From NCBI GenBank assembly GCA_014058105.1, contig JACGCM010000669.1, positions 1,550,001 to 1,614,000 of the forward strand: a stretch of DNA of 64,000 nt, in the 5' to 3' direction. Position 1 is the stretch's first letter; every line of letters begins with the position of its first letter. The notes below the pieces were generated by a model. That model did not search any database and was not told the origin of the DNA. It saw only the letters and a list, made by a program, of their open reading frames with translations. Source of the stretch: Kingdonia uniflora. Lineage: Eukaryota > Streptophyta > Magnoliopsida > Ranunculales > Circaeasteraceae. Position numbers and translations under genes: made by a program. Positions 49,164 to 60,000 of this stretch are shown piece after piece.

Positions 49164-52100
49164 CTACAAGTAATCAATTCCCAATGGGATTCTTTTAAAA
49201 CTCTCTTGTTTATTGAGTTCAGGAGGACCGCATGCAATAGGCATTCTATTCTCAGCATGCGTAGTTGGCTTTGCAGTGTCCACAAAAACGGTTCGTCCGT
49301 TCAATACCTGCACGCATCAATAACGATTTTCACTAGTATAAACTTGTTGGTGTAATAGAAACAGTATGAAAATATTATTTGAATTCACTCACCTTCCCAT
49401 TCATTTCTGCAATAGCCTTCTCAGCTTCATCTTCGGATGCAAATGTCACAAATCCAAAACCTTTTGATCTTTCAGAAACTCTGTCCGTTATTATCTTAGC
49501 TGCCAAAATTCAAGTTATCGCGTCAATGGTGGAAACAGTTAAAAAAGTGAAAATACAAGAAAATATAAGGTACCTTCAATTACTTGTCCAAACTGAGAAA
49601 ATGATTCCGTCAACGCTTCATTCGTTGTGTGGAATGATATCCCTGGCGTAGTATAGCAATACAAGATTAGGGCAAATAAGAACCTCACATTGCAAGATAA
49701 TATACAGTATCTTTTTCCTTCTTGGGAAAGTTAAAAACTTAAAATATAGGTTTCAAACTCTCCAAACTCTCCCTTATGGCATTTCTTTCAAGCAATGAAG
49801 CTAACGTCTCAAGCTGGGTTGAAACTGAAAATCTATAATTCAAAGGTGAGAATTGAGAAGCAAGTAGGTAAGGTCTAGAATCTTCTATGCGGAATACTGA
49901 GATGAGATTCTTAAAACATACTATGCTTCATGTAATTATCGAACATGGACACTTCATATTTCAAAAAAAATCTGTGTCCAAACGTGTCGGACACTTGGAC
50001 ACACCGACACCCATGTAGACACTCCAATGGGTACTTCTTGCTTACATCATCAACTTATTGAAAGTTTTCAATTCTTAGACATGTTATTCGACTCTACTGA
50101 CTACTATTATTGTTTTATCTTTGTTATTGGTTGTAAATTAACTCATGAGTTAATATCATAATGTACATGAGTACAACACATATAATAAGACATAGTACAT
50201 AAATTATGAAGAAAGATACTGTATATAATTTTCAGGAATAAGGTCGTGTCTGTGTTTTCACATATTTTGAAGTCGTCGTGTCCGACACCTCGTACCCATG
50301 TCGGACACCGATACACGTTACCGTGTCGATGTTACATAGAATAACAACAGCTTCACAACTACTACGCAAATTCATTATAAAATGTTCATAATCAATCCAA
50401 TACAAGAATCTCAAAGTACTTGCTTGTGTCTTTCTGTAGGGTTTATAGAACTTAAAATGAGACCCAGAGCAGGAATCACAATGTATTCCCAGACTCTCAG
50501 TTCACTCAAATCTTACTCTGATCATTATCATACATATTTGAGAAATAAGTGATGGACTATGATTCCTGTCTATATAATTTATTTGCTTTTAGACCTCAAA
50601 AAAGAAACATACAGAAACACAATGGATTTTTTAAAACTATGGCTACTTTAGTTACCATCTTCTCATCAGAATAGTGTGTTCCAAGTAAAATTTGATGACT
50701 GAAACATGGAAGACTGAATAATCTATTTGATGTGAGCAGTTCTCATATATACACGATTTATATCTATGTTGTTAATATCAAATCCCATATACATTTGATT
50801 TCACATTACATTTGGCAGTACCAACAAAATCGGGCTAGTTTGATGCAAAAGATGTCTTATGTTGAGTATATGAAGCCAGGTTGTAAAATGTATTGCAAAT
50901 CTTAGAGGGGGAAAATCGAATCCAGAAATATACTAAAATAAACAAAAGTATCATAAATAATTTTTTTACTCATATTCAAACCATTTCTTATATATCTAGA
51001 CTTACTTGTGGCGTGGTCAGTACGGATATGGTTTTATATAGTTAATGCTACTTAATACCTATATTATAATTCTCCGATGGGGGCGTAAAGAGGAATTGAA
51101 AATTTAGAGATTGGCATTTCAAATTCCAACTATTAGGATCATTAAAGGTAATTTAATCGATTTTATTAGAATTGCCAAAAATAACTATTTACACCAAAAA
51201 TCACGCCCAAAAAAGATAATGGAAAGCTATAAATAAGCTTCTATTCTTCTCCAAAATTTGGACGAACCCATCTAATAGTCATGAAAGGCTTCTCTAAAAC
51301 TGCAACAAAGGGATTTGAATGTTCAAGACTTCTCTTATTCAAGGGCATCTCTTCTTCTATTTTACAAATTTGGGTTTGGAATTTGATCTTCACTAAATCG
51401 TACAATTTACATACGATTCGCCCGAGATTTATTTCAAATCGAACGATTTCTTGATTATACGATTCACATGCGATCTTGAATCGTATAATCATGAAAATCG
51501 TATAAACAAGATAAAATCATAGGTAAATAGCACGATTTATGCGATTTAGTGAAGATCAAATTCTAACCTAAACCTGAAAAATAGAAGAAAAGAGAAGCTC
51601 TTTAATAAAGAAAATCCCTTCAATAAGAGATGTCTTGAAGATTAGAAGCCATTTGATGCAGTTTTAGAAAAGTCTTTGATGATAATAAGATAAGTTCGTC
51701 CAGTTTTATAATATTTGGTGATTTTGGATAAGAGACGTTTGTTTATACGTTTCCATTAGTAATTTTCTGAGTGATTTTTGGTGTAAATAAGTATTTATGG
51801 TAATTCTAATAAAACATTAAATGGAATGGGGTAAAATACCTTTGATAGTTGTAACACTTGGAATTTAAAAAAGGCAAATCACCGTTTTCAACTCTTTCCA
51901 CTTCTCCATTGAAGTATTGGACATTTTATACTATAGTTATTAAGTAGTATTACTATAAACCTTATAAGTATTGACCATGTCACAAATAGTTTTAGAGATA
52001 TGAGAAAGGGTATGGCATGAGTGAAATAAGCTCATTTATGACACTTTTGTTAATTTTAGTATGTTTAGCAAGTTTTTGTATATTTGTGGTGATGTTTTAA

Positions 52101-55100
52101 AAAATATAAGAAAATTTTACGATTTACGATTCGATGCGAATTTCCCCTCTATGATTTACGATACAATTTACAATTTGACAATCTTGATTAGGTGCCTGAT
52201 TGCATACTCATAATTCAAGATGTATCTAAATCTAATGGTTGGGACCTAATTTAAATCTTAGGCGCCTGATTGTTGGCTTAAAATGAGGCACTATTGGAAG
52301 GGAAAAGATGAGACATACCTCAGTTTCCTTTAAGTTTGAGGCACAATTGGAGATGGCCATACACCCTAAAGGTTGCAACAAAAGTTCACCATCTGATATT
52401 AGTGGGAATATCGACCACCCCCAACTCCCTCAAGGTTGAAACATAGGTCATAACGCTAAACGCGACTCTTCTCTTTGTTTTCAACTCAAATTCCTTCCAC
52501 ATTTGAGTTATATCATTGTTTCTCCAATCTATGGCTCAATGGCACATTGCAAATGTTTGAAACCAAAACTATTTTCAATGATTTAGACCAATGCTGACGA
52601 CTGCACTCTATCCTAACGAAATTTCAAACAAAAAAAATCATATATTTGTGAACAAAAACAAAGTTAATTTTTATGGCAATTTTCCTTTCACAAAACGTCG
52701 AAAAATAATAGCTTTGTATAAAAACTACAACCGTAAACCCTTTTAGAGCATCATCAGTAGTTGCCTCAATACTTGAAAGTCAAAAAATAATAGCTCTGCA
52801 TAAAAACTACAACCATAAACCCTTTTAGAGCATCATCAGTAGTTGCCTCAATACTTGAAAAAACACATGCCACGTATGATTATTCCATTTTTCGGCCTCC
52901 AGTTGCCTCAATACTTGAATTTCAAGCATCAGGCTTGAATTTCAAACCTGCGCTTAAAAAATTTCCTTATCAGGCGCATAACGTTTATGTACCTAACAAC
53001 TTGGCAACTTGGCAGGGGCATAGCGCCTGAAGGTCTGACTCCCACAGAGGCTATAAACGACTAGTTTTGCTTTTTCATTCATCATCTTCCCTCCAATACC
53101 ATAAAAACCACTCAAGAACACCTCTATTCTCCCTAAAAATTTAAAACTCCAATTACTTCACCATCTTCCCTTCATTGACATATTTCCCTTTCAATTAACA
53201 CCTCAGCATGGCGGATAACGCACTCACCAATGCATGGAAGAAATGTATTGATGAACCGTCGAGTTTCGATGTCGTCCGTTGTCACTTTTGGAACCGGGCG
53301 AACGATGAATTCAACCAATATAATTTGCGTAATCGCTCCCCTTTGGAATTGTACCGCTCGTCTGTTGTTACTTTTGGAACCGAGCGAACGATGAATTCAA
53401 ACAATATAATTTGCGTAGTCGCTCCCCTTTGGAATTGTACCATCGGTTCCTTGTAATTGAAGAGAAATGCGACAAGTTCCATAATTCACGAAAGCAAGTT
53501 GCTTTGAAAGTGAAAATTTTCTATCCCACCTTCATTGATCTCCAATCCGCAAAAGACAAATGGTACGAGATGTACAATACACCGTTCCCTTTTGAGACTT
53601 TGTACGATATAATTTACCCCGATGGGCGAGAAGACGTTGGAGAAGACTCCGTACCATATTGGGAGCTTTCGCCTTAGAGGGAGCTTTGGCCGTAATGCTT
53701 GATTATGTAATGTGTTTGTTTCATCTTGTATATTGCTCAATTATTATCAAATAAATTTGTTTAAGAAACGTGTTACAAAACTTCAACTTGGTATATTGAA
53801 AACATAAATTGAATTTGATTTATTAGGCATGAAATTGAAATTACATTAAAGACAAATTTGAAATTATATTGAAGAAGAAATTGCAATTACAGAGAAGTAG
53901 AAATCATGTGCTTCCATGGGCATTCCATAAATTTGCAACGAGGTTCTTTCGAAGAGACTTGTGCTTCACCTTATCCATTATTGTTTGGTACTTCGATATA
54001 AATTGTTGTAGCATGTTAGGTTCCCTATGAACCTCTACTTCGCGTGCTTTTCTTTGAAATCCTTCGTCCATCTTTACTTCGTAGTTGTCGCGTTCGCTTA
54101 CAACGATCATATTGTGAATTATAATACACGTCTTCATAATTCTATTAAGGTTCTTTGGAGACCACATTCGTGCCGCCCCTTTTACTATTCCAAATCGAAG
54201 TTGGAGCACACCGAAAGCCCGTTCGACATCTTTACGGTATCCCTATTGAAACTTTGTAAATAGAGCCTCAGCTTTGTTTTGAGGGTGATGTATTGTTTGG
54301 ACAAGAGTTGACCACTTCGAGCATATCCCATCCGCCAAGTAGTAGCCCATATCATACATAACATTATTAATGGTAAAGTTACAAGATGGGCTTTGACCTC
54401 TCATGAGATCATCGAAAAGATGTGACCGGTCTAACACAATCACATCGTTATTGTGGCCCGGCATGCCATATCCATAGGTCGTATGACGCAACCGCTACTA
54501 ATATGATAGTTAATTTCTTCTTATACCCCAAAAATTGTCCTGCCTAAGCTTTGGGACAATTCTTCCATTCCCAATGTATGCAATCTAAACTACCAAGCAT
54601 GCCGGGGAATCCACGACTATCCACAATGTACAACAACTATTAGATATCATCCGGGGTTGGGGATCTCAAAAACTCATCCTGAAGTTAGTAATAACCGCCT
54701 TAAAAAATTTAGTAAGACATTCGATTGCAGTGCTCTCACCCATTCGGCAATATTCATCCACACTATCCGCGTACATCCCATATGCTAACATACGAAATGC
54801 CGCAGTTAGTTTTTGATGTGGGGATAATCCAATTTGTTTGGTGCAATTGCGTTTTTATACGAAATAGTTATCATTAGCAACTAGTTAAGTAATACAGATG
54901 AAAATACCCCGGTTCAAGTGGTATCTCCAACAAAAATGTTGGCGTCGATAAATCGTATTTTGGTTGAAATAGTCCCTCACGAGTAAGTGATTTCTAGGTA
55001 CCCGTTCAGATCAAGAACACTACGCCCAACAACCGATCCTCCCCTACGGCCACCGGAAGATTCTCCCGCTTCGAGGTTGTTGATTTCAATTTGATTGAGG

Positions 55101-56340
55101 ATAATCTCCTCTTTAATTGCATCGGCGATATCGTTGTCGGAGGACAAAGAGTCTAACAACATCACATCTTCATCGGTGGAAGAATCGTTCAAGAACTCGA
55201 AAATCGTCTTGGCATTCATAACTTGAAGAAAAAGAAATTGAACAAGGATGAATTATGAGATTTTGGAAGTGTTGTGATAATTTTTGTGTGAAAAATGATC
55301 AAAATATAGGCAATGAAAAACTAGCTGTTATTATAGCCGTTATAGGAAAAAATTAGCCGTTTAGGATAACGAAAGACTCAGATTGCGAAGCGCATACGAG
55401 TTATGCGCCTCATGACTAGGGCCGACCCTGGCTATAGGCGCAAGAGGCGGCCGCCTAGGGTCCCCGATTTTTCATGTAAATTTGGAGCCTCCAAATGGTT
55501 AAGTACTATATAAAAATGGGCCCCAGAAATAACATAAAATGAAGTTGCCTTGTTGGTTTTGGTTTAAGGTGATTGATCTCATCACAAGTTCAAGGGTTCA
55601 AATTCTCATATCATTTTTGTACAATAAAATATGTACTACCAAATTTTTTTTCCTTGGTGGGGGCCTCATTTTTGAGCCTCGCCTAGGGCCCCCTAAACCT
55701 CAGGGTCGGCCCTGCTCATGATTAAACTAAAATCATCAGGTGCCGCCACCCCAATCATTTATAAGAAAAAAACCACATGCGCCTCTCAAGGTTATGGGCC
55801 TGATGGTTTAAGTTCAAATTCAAGTATTGAGCCTTGTTGGAAGAGGTAAATCAAATACTTGAAACAGCAAGAAAAAATTCAAGCCTTCCAGACTCTTAAA
55901 GTTGTAATGAAACTGAAGTAGCAAACAGCCTCAAGGACCTGTTTGGTATGTAGGAAATAAAATGACAATGAGAAAAAATAAATAATTCCCTCATTCTAAC
56001 GTCTAAAATAAATATTCCCCAGAAATTTTTCGAAGGTGAACTTAGTATTTCTGGAGAAAACCAAGTATTAACACTTAACAGTTCAAGTTTACTTGAAAGA
56101 AATAATACCAAGCAGGGCCTAAACACAAATCAATCACAGTTGAAATAAACAAAGCAAAGAAAATCAAGAAAAAAAGGGAGGGGGGGGGGGGGGGAGAGAG
56201 AGATTACCTCCAACAAAGATTTTTGAAGTGATTCCTCTGTGAGAGATGAGGTGATTTGGATGATGAATTATAGGGTTTAAGTTCGAACGAAGGTTTTGTC
56301 GAACAAGGTAACGACTCATTATTCCTCTAAAAGCCGCCAT
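49164..56340 (-). CDS. Organelle-type small RRM RNA-binding protein, 4 exons
   Basis: Minus-strand exons 56340-56208, 49642-49574, 49499-49393 and 49307-49164 join in phase to 453 bp, 150 aa. The first 39 residues (MAAFRGIMSRYLVRQNLRSN...) are basic and poor in acidic residues, like a mitochondrial or plastid transit peptide. One RRM covers about residues 40-118: RNP2 is KIFVGGIS and RNP1 is KGFGFVTF, with EALTESFSQFGQV and EAEKAIAEMNGK between and after. The C-terminus is short (ESFKRIPLGIDYL) and has no glycine-rich tail. This fits the small plant organelle RRM / glycine-rich-like proteins that act in RNA editing or processing; the exact target is not predictable. Intron 1 is 6.6 kb because of transposons. 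Confidence 0.9.
49965..50335. mobile_element. MITE-like element with GTGTCGGACAC ends
   Basis: The left part has TGTGTCCAAACGTGTCGGACAC and CACCGACACCCATGTAGACAC; the right part has TCGTGTCCGACACC, ACCCATGTCGGACACCGATAC and CCGTGTCG. The words recur in inverted order at the two ends with AT-rich sequence between. No ORF. Exact borders and target duplication are unclear. A related element lies at 63110-63729. Confidence 0.55.
50340..52740 (-). other. Intron 1 of the RRM gene, no gene content
   Basis: AT-rich sequence with scattered inverted or repeated phrases: around 51370-51560 and 52110-52180, words such as GATTTACGATT and AATCGTATAATC recur on both strands. Near 52300-52363 there is a TTGAGGCACAATTGGAGATGGCC motif that resembles the end sequence of the Harbinger element nearby. 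No coding region is supported. Confidence 0.45.
52697..52862. repeat. 82-bp tandem duplication at the left end of the Harbinger element
   Basis: The block containing AAAAATAATAGCT, AAACTACAACC and TTTTAGAGCATCATCAGTAG occurs twice, with TTTTAGAGC at 52741 and 52823. The duplicated part includes the terminal-repeat sequence GAGCATCATCAGTAGTTGCC, so the true end of the element is ambiguous. Confidence 0.85.
53208..53688 (+). pseudogene. Harbinger ORF1 (SANT/Myb-like), broken by a duplication
   Basis: It starts MADNALTNAWKKCIDEPSSF at 53208 and ends near PDGREDVGEDSVPYWELSP at 53674. An 86-bp tandem duplication (copies starting at 53278 and 53364) repeats the FWNRANDEFNQYNLRNRSPL segment and shifts the frame. 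The motif order (RSPLELYHRF, CDKFHNSRKQ, AKDKWYEM) resembles the Myb/SANT-like accessory proteins of plant Harbinger elements, which help the transposase bind DNA and enter the nucleus. Confidence 0.65.
53904..55219 (-). pseudogene. PIF/Harbinger transposase (DDE_Tnp_4), frameshifted
   Basis: The minus strand begins MNAKTIFEFLNDSSTDEDVM at 55219, then, with frame changes, KLTAAFRMLAYGMYADSVDE near 54800, GESTAIECLTKFFKAV, GMLGSLDCIHWEWEE near 54580, GMPGHNNDVIVLDRSHLFDD near 54450, and RFGIVKGAARMWSPKNLNRI with CIIIHNMIV near 54200-54110. These are the landmarks of plant HARBI1/ALP1-like transposases. Several stops and shifts, plus a small loss before GMPGHNNDV, make it inactive. Confidence 0.8.
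55418..55713. mobile_element. 296-bp MITE with 13-bp inverted ends and 9-bp target duplication
   Basis: It starts AGGGCCGACCCTG at 55418 and ends CAGGGTCGGCCCT at 55713, perfect inverted copies of each other. Flanks are CTCATGACT (55409-55417) and CTCATGATT (55715-55723), one mismatch in nine with one spare base on the right. There is no transposase. It is nested in the Harbinger element. Probable hAT-type non-autonomous element. Confidence 0.85.
56180..56203. repeat. G15 run with GA repeat beside an RRM-gene splice donor
   Basis: A run of 15 G at 56180-56194 is followed by (AG)n to 56203. On the RRM gene's strand it reads (CT)n then C15, starting about five bases inside intron 1 from the donor at 56207. 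Confidence 0.9.
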
Positions 56341-57073
56341 TGAATGGTTATGAGTTTCAGAGTGTACAAGAGGAGGAGCTTGTTGTTTTGGGAAGGCCTG
56401 GGCTAGGAGTTAGGGCTCTCTTAATTTTCGGTTTCGGTTTTGGTTTTGGTACTGACACATGTTCACCCTGTTGGGTTTCCTTGACGAGTAGATTGGACCA
56501 GTGCAGTAAAGCTATATTTTTATCGTTAAAAGGTAGATAACAAACTTCAGAACATTGGTTCATGCATTAATTTATATTGGATAGGTTTCACGGATTTTAT
56601 TTCCGATCATTTGTAATTTTTGAGCTATATTAGGCGCTTGCACAACCAAGCTTCAAAAGTATGTGCAAGCTAGAGTAAACACAAATCAAGTTTATTTATG
56701 GGAATATTCAACATATAGCCACATACCATGTTTGATCACCGACAAAAATGTGGAACTAATAAGACCCTTACTATGTTTGCCAATCAAACTTCACTGAAAT
56801 ACAGCAATTTCTAGGTATACATGACCATACCTTTTAGTCAGTTTACAATCTCAATAACCTGTAATAACTCAGTAAGCCACAAAAGGTGAAGGAGCTAACT
56901 AACATGATTACATTTTAACTAGTAAAAGAAGAAAGTAAATACATTCCAATCACCAGAGCCAATGACTACACCGAAAAAGATATACAAAACCCTTCTGACA
57001 GGGGGACGCTCCTAAAGTCTGTCGACCGCTACACACATTAAACACAAATCTGTGAAGACGCTTCTGTATCTCT
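56341..57073. other. Intergenic region between DCP1 3' end and RRM gene 5' end
   Basis: Both flanking genes are on the minus strand, so this holds the DCP1 3' UTR (right) and the promoter of the RRM gene (left). The overlapping ORFs at 56340-56563 are chance readings of a GGTTTC/GGTTTT repeat near 56430. No distinct promoter motif can be fixed. Confidence 0.45.
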
Positions 57074-60000
57074 TTAACTGGCCCCTTTCAGTAACTCTTG
57101 GTAGAACATGTCGATGAACTGGTCATTCTGCAGTAACAGTAACAGTAACAGTAACAGACATAATAGACAACTAATATTAACTCCGGAATTTATGATAATG
57201 CAGGTCGATGAGAAGATTGTTCAATATATAATTGAATGTGAAAAAATAATAATATATAAATGAAATGAATAGACTCCAAATTCCAATGAAGAAATATGCT
57301 CTTTTTTATAAGATGAAGCTATCTTTTATTTCATATTTGTGGCTTCTGTTTTACAATCAAACATTAAAGGAGCAAAAGTAGGAAGAAGAAAAACCTGTAG
57401 CATCCATAAGGAAATGAATTCCTCATCCCATTCAGGATTTACAGGATGAAGATCTACACTTGGGTTGGCTACTTCTAACTCGTCCCTGATAATTTTGAAC
57501 ACAACTTACGTGCAACATATAGTTGGATTAATCTTAAAATATTCCGACTTTAGCAACCTCTATATTATCTAAATAGACCTTTGACGCCCCAAGTTATCAA
57601 TTCACGAGTTACCCGCTTCTTGCATTTGCCGTCAAATAATTAGGGGGTAATTTCTCAAAAACAATCATCACCTATGCCCTATGTTGAGTATAGTTTTTGA
57701 TGTGAATCGTTCTCTCATGATCGTTTCTCACCGTCTATGGTTTATTTACGTTTATGTTATTTTGATTTAAGCCTCTCATGGTTTAGAGAAGCTAATCAGG
57801 TTTTAGAGAGTTCCTAATTAACCAACACAATGTTAAGAGGGTATTTTTCCCAGTTTCTAGGTTATTCTAATTAGGGTTTCCACTTCTTTGTGTTCTATAA
57901 AAAGGAGGCCAAATTTTATTTTAGTTGATTGTTGAACTTAAAGTTAAAGAAATTAGATTCAGTTTATTTAGTTTGAGTTTTAGAGTTTAGAGAAAACCTT
58001 AATCTTGAATTAGGTCTAAATTAGCGTAAAACAATTCTCAATCTTGCTTCCGCGTTAAGAGTTCACGTTATAAGCATCAGAGCCGGTTAAATTTTCCTTG
58101 GAGGAGTTCAAATTTCCAGATCCAAGAGATGGTTACGATGATCAAAACCATGGAGGAAAACCTCACCAAATTAAATACCATATTCGATTAGCTAGTCAAA
58201 GCTTTGTGTTCGAGAGGACTTTTACGGCCCAATTTGGGCCAACGACAGTTTTGCCGTCACCGGTTGAAACAACACAAACCCCGACAACGGGTTGATCGTA
58301 GGTTCAAAAGAACAAGAGGAGTTCGAGAGTGAAGAAGATACAAGAGATTCTCGAGTGCGGGACTACTTACAAGGGTGGCGTGTGGGTTATAGAACATTAA
58401 AAATTCAGGCCAGAACGAAGCGCACGCACACCTGAGCCATATCCATCCATCTACTGCTAATAATAGAGATTCGTTACTGCCGCTAATGGAGATATTCTTG
58501 AGGGCTTTGAAGCGGAGAGAGGGATGTTTTGTGGAGATATTCTTGCAGGCTTTGAAGCGGAGAGAGGGATGTTTTGTGAAAACAAATTCACAGAAGTTCC
58601 TCAAGGAGTCCATTGGAACCCTCTGGTTGGTATTTTCACCGGGATTGGCGTCGGTTCAACAAACCAGGAAGTTCAAGTTTGGCGTCGATGAAGAGAGAGG
58701 TAGATCGTGGGGGAGGAAAAACAGAGTTGGTTCTCGCTAGGGGACTCACCGGATGCATTACCGGAGTCGAAGGAGACCCTAAAATCAAAGTTTTGATTGG
58801 CAACGAATCCGAATTTAAAACCCCAGAAACGAAGTTGCAAGTTTGTGTTTGCGATGGTGGAAGAGATGCAAGAGAAAGGGATTTCCAACTAATACCATTA
58901 GCATCGACAATGAGAGCTGGTTTTGTTGCAGGTTCCCACTACGAGGAAGAGACACTTCGTGGGAGAGAGAATGGATTTACAGGGCCTCTCTACAGATTCC
59001 AGGGAGCACCAAAAACCAAAGACTGGTGTTTTAGTCGGCATCGTTACTAGTGTAAAACAGACTTGAAGCGGGAAGAAAAAAACGTGATTGGGAGAGAAGC
59101 ACAGTTTCGCACTTGGGAGAGGAGAGAGGAGCACGTGACCAACAAGTGAGCTGTTTAGACAAAAGCCAGACCCAGATGCTTGGCCCAACCCTACTCCAAC
59201 AACAGCCCAGACCCATCAACCAACTACTAACTGCCCCAAATTCACGTGGTCCACATGAGCTCCAATTTAAAGAATCAATCCCAACAGTTAAGTTAGTAAT
59301 GTAACTCCAGCAGCTCCAAACCCAATTTGAACTGACACGTGCACCTCACATAAGCCACCACCCGCATACAAATCACGTGTCCAACCAGGCTCTCAGGAAT
59401 CGTACTTTCACATAGAATTGCGAATTTTCCCCACTCATTTATTGGGACAAACCCCCGATATTTGACGAGTATCCAGATAATATCATTAAGAAAGTTCGAT
59501 GATCCATTTTGGGAGGGCTTCTTAGCTAATTTCGAGAAGTGGATACCATTGTTTACTTTATTTTTGGATGTTCTTCAATATAGGGATATTTGTGACAACA
59601 CTATACCCCACACTTGGGTATGATTTAGGTTACGAAAAATTCTGAGGTAGAATTCAAGGTTTGAAGACGAGTATGCCACAATAGAGAGTTCCGGGTTATG
59701 CGGTGTTTAAGAACTAGCCGATTTCGTGGTCGAAATCTTCCGAAGACGGAGAGATTTGATGTGAATCATCCTCTCATGGTCGTTTCTCACCATCTATGGT
59801 TTATTTATCTTTATCTTATTTTGATTAAGCCTCTCTCTTAGAGAAGCTAAGCAGGTTTTAGGGAGTTCATAATTAACCAACACAAGGTTAAGAGGGTATT
59901 TTTCTCAGTTTGTAGGTTATTCCTAATTAGGGTTTCCATCCCCTTGTAATCTATAAAAGGAAGGCTAGGTTCTCTATTTTTGAAGTTGAAGTTAATAAAT

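Larger units (their letters stand above)
52743..55848. mobile_element. Decayed PIF/Harbinger transposon
   Basis: Left end GAGCATCATCAGTAGTTGCC with CTCAATACTTGAA is matched in inverted form by the right end near 55805-55848 (reverse complement TTACCTCTTCCAACAAGG, then CTCAATACTTGAA). Inside are two genes in opposite orientation: a plus-strand SANT-like ORF (53208-53688) and a minus-strand transposase (53904-55219), the standard PIF/Harbinger pair. Both are broken. A smaller MITE is nested at 55418-55713. Confidence 0.75.

Noticed and set aside
54027..54263. Plus-strand 78-codon ORF
   Set aside because: It lies opposite the clear Harbinger transposase on the minus strand.
56340..56563. ORFs with FGFGFG or KPKPKPK repeats upstream of the RRM gene
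   Set aside because: They are the two strands of a short GGTTTC/GGTTTT repeat in the 5' flank; no homology is evident.
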